Below, one piece after another: positions 60,897 to 64,000 of a stretch of DNA of 64,000 bases (the first letter of the stretch is position 1; each line of letters opens with the position of its first letter). Made by a program: the position numbers and the translations under genes. Under the pieces are notes generated by a model that was not told the origin of the DNA, did not search any database, and saw nothing but the letters and a program-made list of their open reading frames with translations. The stretch spans positions 62,001 to 126,000 of the forward strand of contig JAPOVV010000038.1 in NCBI GenBank assembly GCA_026707945.1, in the 5' to 3' direction. The DNA comes from Gammaproteobacteria bacterium (GTDB taxonomy: Bacteria > Pseudomonadota > Gammaproteobacteria > Pseudomonadales > Azotimanducaceae).

Positions 60897-63575
60897 CTAC
60901 GGGTGTTCGCCGTAATAAACGCGCAACCGCCAAGAGAATACCTGACCAACATCCTCTGCGTCCGCATCGAAAACTTCCAAGCGCCAATCACCGTTGGGAT
61001 TCTCGCCGTAAAACGCGTTGCTGAGCACGCGCCATGTGAAGGTTCCCATGTCCTGAACGGCGAGCGCTTCGTTGAATACTTGCTGAATAACGCTCCTTGT
61101 ACCTTCCGGCGATATCAAATGAACCCCTAAATCGTTCGGAAATTCGTGTTCCCAATCGATTTCGACCACAACCGCTTCAATATCGGCATCCGCGATCAAT
61201 CCCCGTACATTCAGGGATTGGCTTACGCCGGCGAGATCGTTATCGGGAATGTCGACCGTTTCACTGAGTTCGAACCACCCAGATTCACGGAAGTCGCCGA
61301 GTGAATTCGGCTCATGTTCCTCCGCGAATTCCAGTGCATCATCGATCGCTACCGCGCCAAACCCATACCAGTTGTGGTAGGAATATCCCGCCGCATTCTC
61401 CGTCCACGGCAGTCGGACGGTCTTTGAAGACGCGTCGATGGTTAGATCTACGGCTTCGATATCTGGGTCGATTTTGCGTGCGCTGTTCGCCAATACATGC
61501 TTCACGTCGCGCCAGGTGAAGGAGGGGTTTTCTTCTAGTAGTAAGGCTACCGCACCGGACGCGTTGGGCGCGGCTGCGGACGTACCGTTCATGATCGATA
61601 GGTAATTACCATGAGGATTTAGCTCATCGTCACGTTCCAGACTGAGAGATCGCCCAAGAGCCCGAACGAGAGTTCCGAGTCCTCGATCTAAACCCATTGA
61701 ATCCGTGGAGACCAACGCTGGAAAATTGACTCCAAATTCTCCTCCTGGCGCACTGACCCAAATATTCGCCCCCGCACTTGAGTAGCTTGATTTCGTTCCG
61801 GCCGCGTTGTGTGCGCCGACCATGATCATGTATGGGAGCGATTGAGCCGCATCGACGTTAGTGGACACGCATCCTATCTGGTTGTTGATATCACGACTTA
61901 GGGAATGGCAGTCAATGAAACTGTTACCCGCGGCTTTGACATAGATAACGCCATTGCCAGAACGCAGCTTTCTGACACCGTTCAAGAGTACTTGCTCTTC
62001 ATAGGCGGCGAGTTTCGTAGGCGGCTGACTGAACTTGCCAAAGCTCATGTTGAAGATATCGACGTCCGTTGAATCTGGTTGAAAATCACTTGCACCAAGT
62101 GAAGCGATCAGAGCATGTAGCTGATCTGACGCTTGCAGCATGTTGTAGCCACGAAGATGCGCGTTGGGCGCTACCCCGCGGCCGCCAACGCTGTTGTCAG
62201 CGGTGGCAGCGATAAGTCCTGCGACCGAGGTGCCGTGACCTACAGCCGGATCAAAATTGAAAGGGTCGCTGGACTCCTGTCGAAAAAGCCAAGGATCCAG
62301 TTCCGTTGTCTCAAGGCTCTCGGCATTAAAGTTAAACGAAGCACCTTGTTCGACATTAGCCCATAAATCAGGGTGACACAGTTCCAAACCCGTATCAACG
62401 ACGGCTACTTTGACCCCGCTACCGGTAGGACCGGTACTTAACGTCTCCGCCATGCCTAAATCTTCGCCCGCTGTGCCTCCTCGTCTCGCAAGCGCCGATT
62501 GCCCTGTGTTCGTCAGATGCCATTGATGAGTTAGCAAGGGATCCGTACCAGCTGACATCAATTCCTGGTCTGGCGCGGTGCAGGTAAATCGGATGCGTTT
62601 CAAGGCGTCGAACGTGAATCCAGATTGACCCGTCGCTTGCCTGGCTGTACCGATGGCGGGGAATGCACCCGCAAAGACGTTCAGCACAAGTAAATAGGTG
62701 GTGTTTGCATCGAGCGAATCGCGCTCGAACGTCACTGTAATTTCAAACGGTTCCCCTTTCGGATCGATTGGCTCTATGCGTTTGTGATCGGTGGCAACGG
62801 TAGAAAACGTCAAGCCATTGGGGTCACTGGTCGTCGGGTTGGGGACCACCGATACGAGTTCGCTCCGGAGCGTCGATATCCGTGACGTGGTCCCGCCGAA
62901 ATTGAATATGTCGATGTTGAACGTAGGATCTGGCGCTGTGAACTCGAGTTTTGGGACGATATAAAGATCTTCCGTCAACGACTCCTTCCCAAGTGGTTGG
63001 TGATCTGCCGACGAGGTACGGTTTGTCGGGCTGAGCGTTCCCGTATATCTACGAAATTGGTCGGCGAAGGTCACTTGAGCGTCTACAACTCTCGGATCGA
63101 GTCGAAGCTGCTCGACGACGGAGGTTGGGTTCGCGCCTTGGGATAAACGCAACGCCGCAAAACCCAGCGTTGGATATCCTCGTCCCCATGCTACGTCGTG
63201 GTCGGCCATGACGTGCTCAAGCGTTCTGTCATCGTGCAATTCGACGATGACGCTGGAGGTCAATGCTCGGAATCGACGTTGAGTCAGGTCAAATACAAAG
63301 TGCTTTTGGTCAGCTTCGAGGTTCGCATATGCCACGTAGGATGATTGATCAAGCGTCGCTCGATATGTTCGATATTGGTCGTTACTCGTAATCTCTATAC
63401 GCATATCACCGAGATCATGGCCGATCGAGATATTCATATCGCGATTGGGAACAACGACCACGTCGTTTTCCTTATCGCTGGTGGTGTGGAAGTCGACCGT
63501 TTGCGCCTGTATGTTGTAGAGAGGTGCGGCAATCAACCCGATTGAAAACGCAATAATCTGCCGAGTGTGTGGCAT
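60897..63575 (-). CDS. Subtilisin-like serine protease (S8) with P domain
   Basis: An 892-residue secreted protease. A signal peptide opens it (IIAFSIGLIAAPLYNIQA). About 350 residues precede the catalytic core; they contain a probable inhibitory pro-domain near LRLSQGANPTSVVEQLRLDP and a CARDB-like part (LEFTAPDPTFNIDIFNFGG). The catalytic triad is Asp394 (VAVVDTGLE), His447 (GHGTSVAGLIAA) and Ser666 (NGTSAAAPNASG). The last 140 residues form a proprotein-convertase P domain (ESGWFELSETVDIPDN to WRLRVYYGEHP). Probable outer-membrane or secreted degradative or processing protease. It is a single minus-strand gene; no inhibitor is adjacent. Confidence 0.93.
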   Translation of the reverse strand: MPHTRQIIAFSIGLIAAPLYNIQAQTVDFHTTSDKENDVVVVPNRDMNISIGHDLGDMRIEITSNDQYRTYRATLDQSSYVAYANLEADQKHFVFDLTQRRFRALTSSVIVELHDDRTLEHVMADHDVAWGRGYPTLGFAALRLSQGANPTSVVEQLRLDPRVVDAQVTFADQFRRYTGTLSPTNRTSSADHQPLGKESLTEDLYIVPKLEFTAPDPTFNIDIFNFGGTTSRISTLRSELVSVVPNPTTSDPNGLTFSTVATDHKRIEPIDPKGEPFEITVTFERDSLDANTTYLLVLNVFAGAFPAIGTARQATGQSGFTFDALKRIRFTCTAPDQELMSAGTDPLLTHQWHLTNTGQSALARRGGTAGEDLGMAETLSTGPTGSGVKVAVVDTGLELCHPDLWANVEQGASFNFNAESLETTELDPWLFRQESSDPFNFDPAVGHGTSVAGLIAATADNSVGGRGVAPNAHLRGYNMLQASDQLHALIASLGASDFQPDSTDVDIFNMSFGKFSQPPTKLAAYEEQVLLNGVRKLRSGNGVIYVKAAGNSFIDCHSLSRDINNQIGCVSTNVDAAQSLPYMIMVGAHNAAGTKSSYSSAGANIWVSAPGGEFGVNFPALVSTDSMGLDRGLGTLVRALGRSLSLERDDELNPHGNYLSIMNGTSAAAPNASGAVALLLEENPSFTWRDVKHVLANSARKIDPDIEAVDLTIDASSKTVRLPWTENAAGYSYHNWYGFGAVAIDDALEFAEEHEPNSLGDFRESGWFELSETVDIPDNDLAGVSQSLNVRGLIADADIEAVVVEIDWEHEFPNDLGVHLISPEGTRSVIQQVFNEALAVQDMGTFTWRVLSNAFYGENPNGDWRLEVFDADAEDVGQVFSWRLRVYYGEHP

Positions 63576-63727
63576 GTTGCCTCCGATTCGATTCTGTTGT
63601 TAGATGTTTTGAGATTGAAAGAGTTTGATGCCGTAGTAGCGAGGTGGGAACTTAAGAACTATTCGAAATCCCGAACACGGCTTGATTTAACATCAATTGA
63701 TATAGTCGTCATTACATTCGTTGGTTC

Positions 63728-64000
63728 ATGAAAATCTGGTTGATCGTATGTGTCTTCGTCGCGTTATTAGCGGGCGCGGCGCTTGCCATTCGGTTCTGGA
63801 CAACAGGCGATTTCAATGTCGCGCATTCGCTACTTATTTTGTTTCTAACGGTGAATATCTTGGTGTCCTATTGGGAAATTTGCCTGTTCTTGCGGATTTC
63901 CGAGATCGAAGAGAAAAGGAAAAGTTGGGACTCCGTGAGATCGGAATCAGGTGCGGTTCCAGCGCTCAAGTTTCTGACGATGTCGGTTCCGCTTCGAAAA
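63728..64000 (+). CDS. Membrane protein, N-terminal part (cut by window edge)
   Basis: A frame from ATG at 63728, open to the end of the window. Two hydrophobic segments are seen: WLIVCVFVALLAGAALAI and a second beginning LLILFLTVNILVSYW. After these comes a basic, helical stretch (RISEIEEKRKSW). No family is recognised. It diverges from the subtilisin gene by about 150 bases. It cannot be assigned a length or role. Confidence 0.55.
   Translation, partial: MKIWLIVCVFVALLAGAALAIRFWTTGDFNVAHSLLILFLTVNILVSYWEICLFLRISEIEEKRKSWDSVRSESGAVPALKFLTMSVPLRK

Overview
The window is chromosomal DNA of a gammaproteobacterium, most likely a marine or other aquatic heterotroph. The main phylogenetic clue is the left end: gshB, tonB, yqgE, ruvX, yggS and proC lie in one minus-strand chain with overlapping starts and stops, an arrangement typical of Pseudomonas-like Gammaproteobacteria (the pyr genes often found after ruvX are absent). 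A yrfG-type nucleotidase, a TonB-dependent receptor, a TRAP transporter and a type V-like autotransporter also indicate a Gram-negative envelope. Abundant sulfatase, phytanoyl-CoA dioxygenase, acyl-CoA dehydrogenase and calcium-repeat exoproteins suit an oligotrophic marine lineage. I cannot name a genus. I see no tRNA, rRNA, CRISPR, IS element or prophage.

Layout. 1-7.2 kb: one long minus-strand unit, phytanoyl-CoA dioxygenase, sulfatase, Dyp peroxidase, gshB, tonB, yqgE, ruvX, yggS, proC (cut by the window edge). 7.2-8.3 kb: an AT-rich stretch with only tiny ORFs. 8.3-15.5 kb: acyl-CoA dehydrogenase; a three-gene unit of periplasmic binding protein, output-less HAMP sensor and OFA-type MFS carrier; a class III aminotransferase; a second PhyH-type oxygenase with an altered iron site. 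15.8-23.2 kb: two paralogous four-cysteine secreted proteins flank a TetR regulator, an alpha/beta hydrolase and a large lipoprotein joining calcium repeats, leucine-rich repeats and a zinc-protease motif. 23.3-33.4 kb: a di-haem beta-propeller lipoprotein, an amidohydrolase, a pyrimidine-dimer glycosylase, an AAA/DUF4143 ATPase behind a perfect palindrome, an ECF sigma factor with a long C-terminal extension, and a tandem GIY-YIG-like protein in AT-rich surroundings.

33.5-49.3 kb: a giant repeat autotransporter, yrfG, a TonB-dependent receptor, then a minus-strand catabolic unit of TRAP transporter (dctPQM), ring-hydroxylating dioxygenase alpha and beta subunits and a YciI-like protein; a DUF433 antitoxin follows with its DUF5615-type toxin partner broken by stop codons. 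49.5-64 kb: a very large metzincin/TSP3/FG-GAP exoprotein, a choice-of-anchor-B lipoprotein, a Rieske oxygenase convergent with an Erg6-like sterol C-24 methyltransferase, small membrane proteins, a subtilisin with P domain, and the start of a membrane protein cut by the window edge.

Two themes recur. One is a rich surface and secreted proteome (two zinc-protease-like proteins, a subtilisin, a cytochrome lipoprotein, an autotransporter, LVIVD and LRR lipoproteins). The other is oxidation of lipid or aromatic substrates by non-haem iron enzymes (two PhyH proteins, two Rieske systems). The most interesting candidate is the sterol-methyltransferase/Rieske pair at 57.6-59.7 kb, which suggests bacterial sterol modification.
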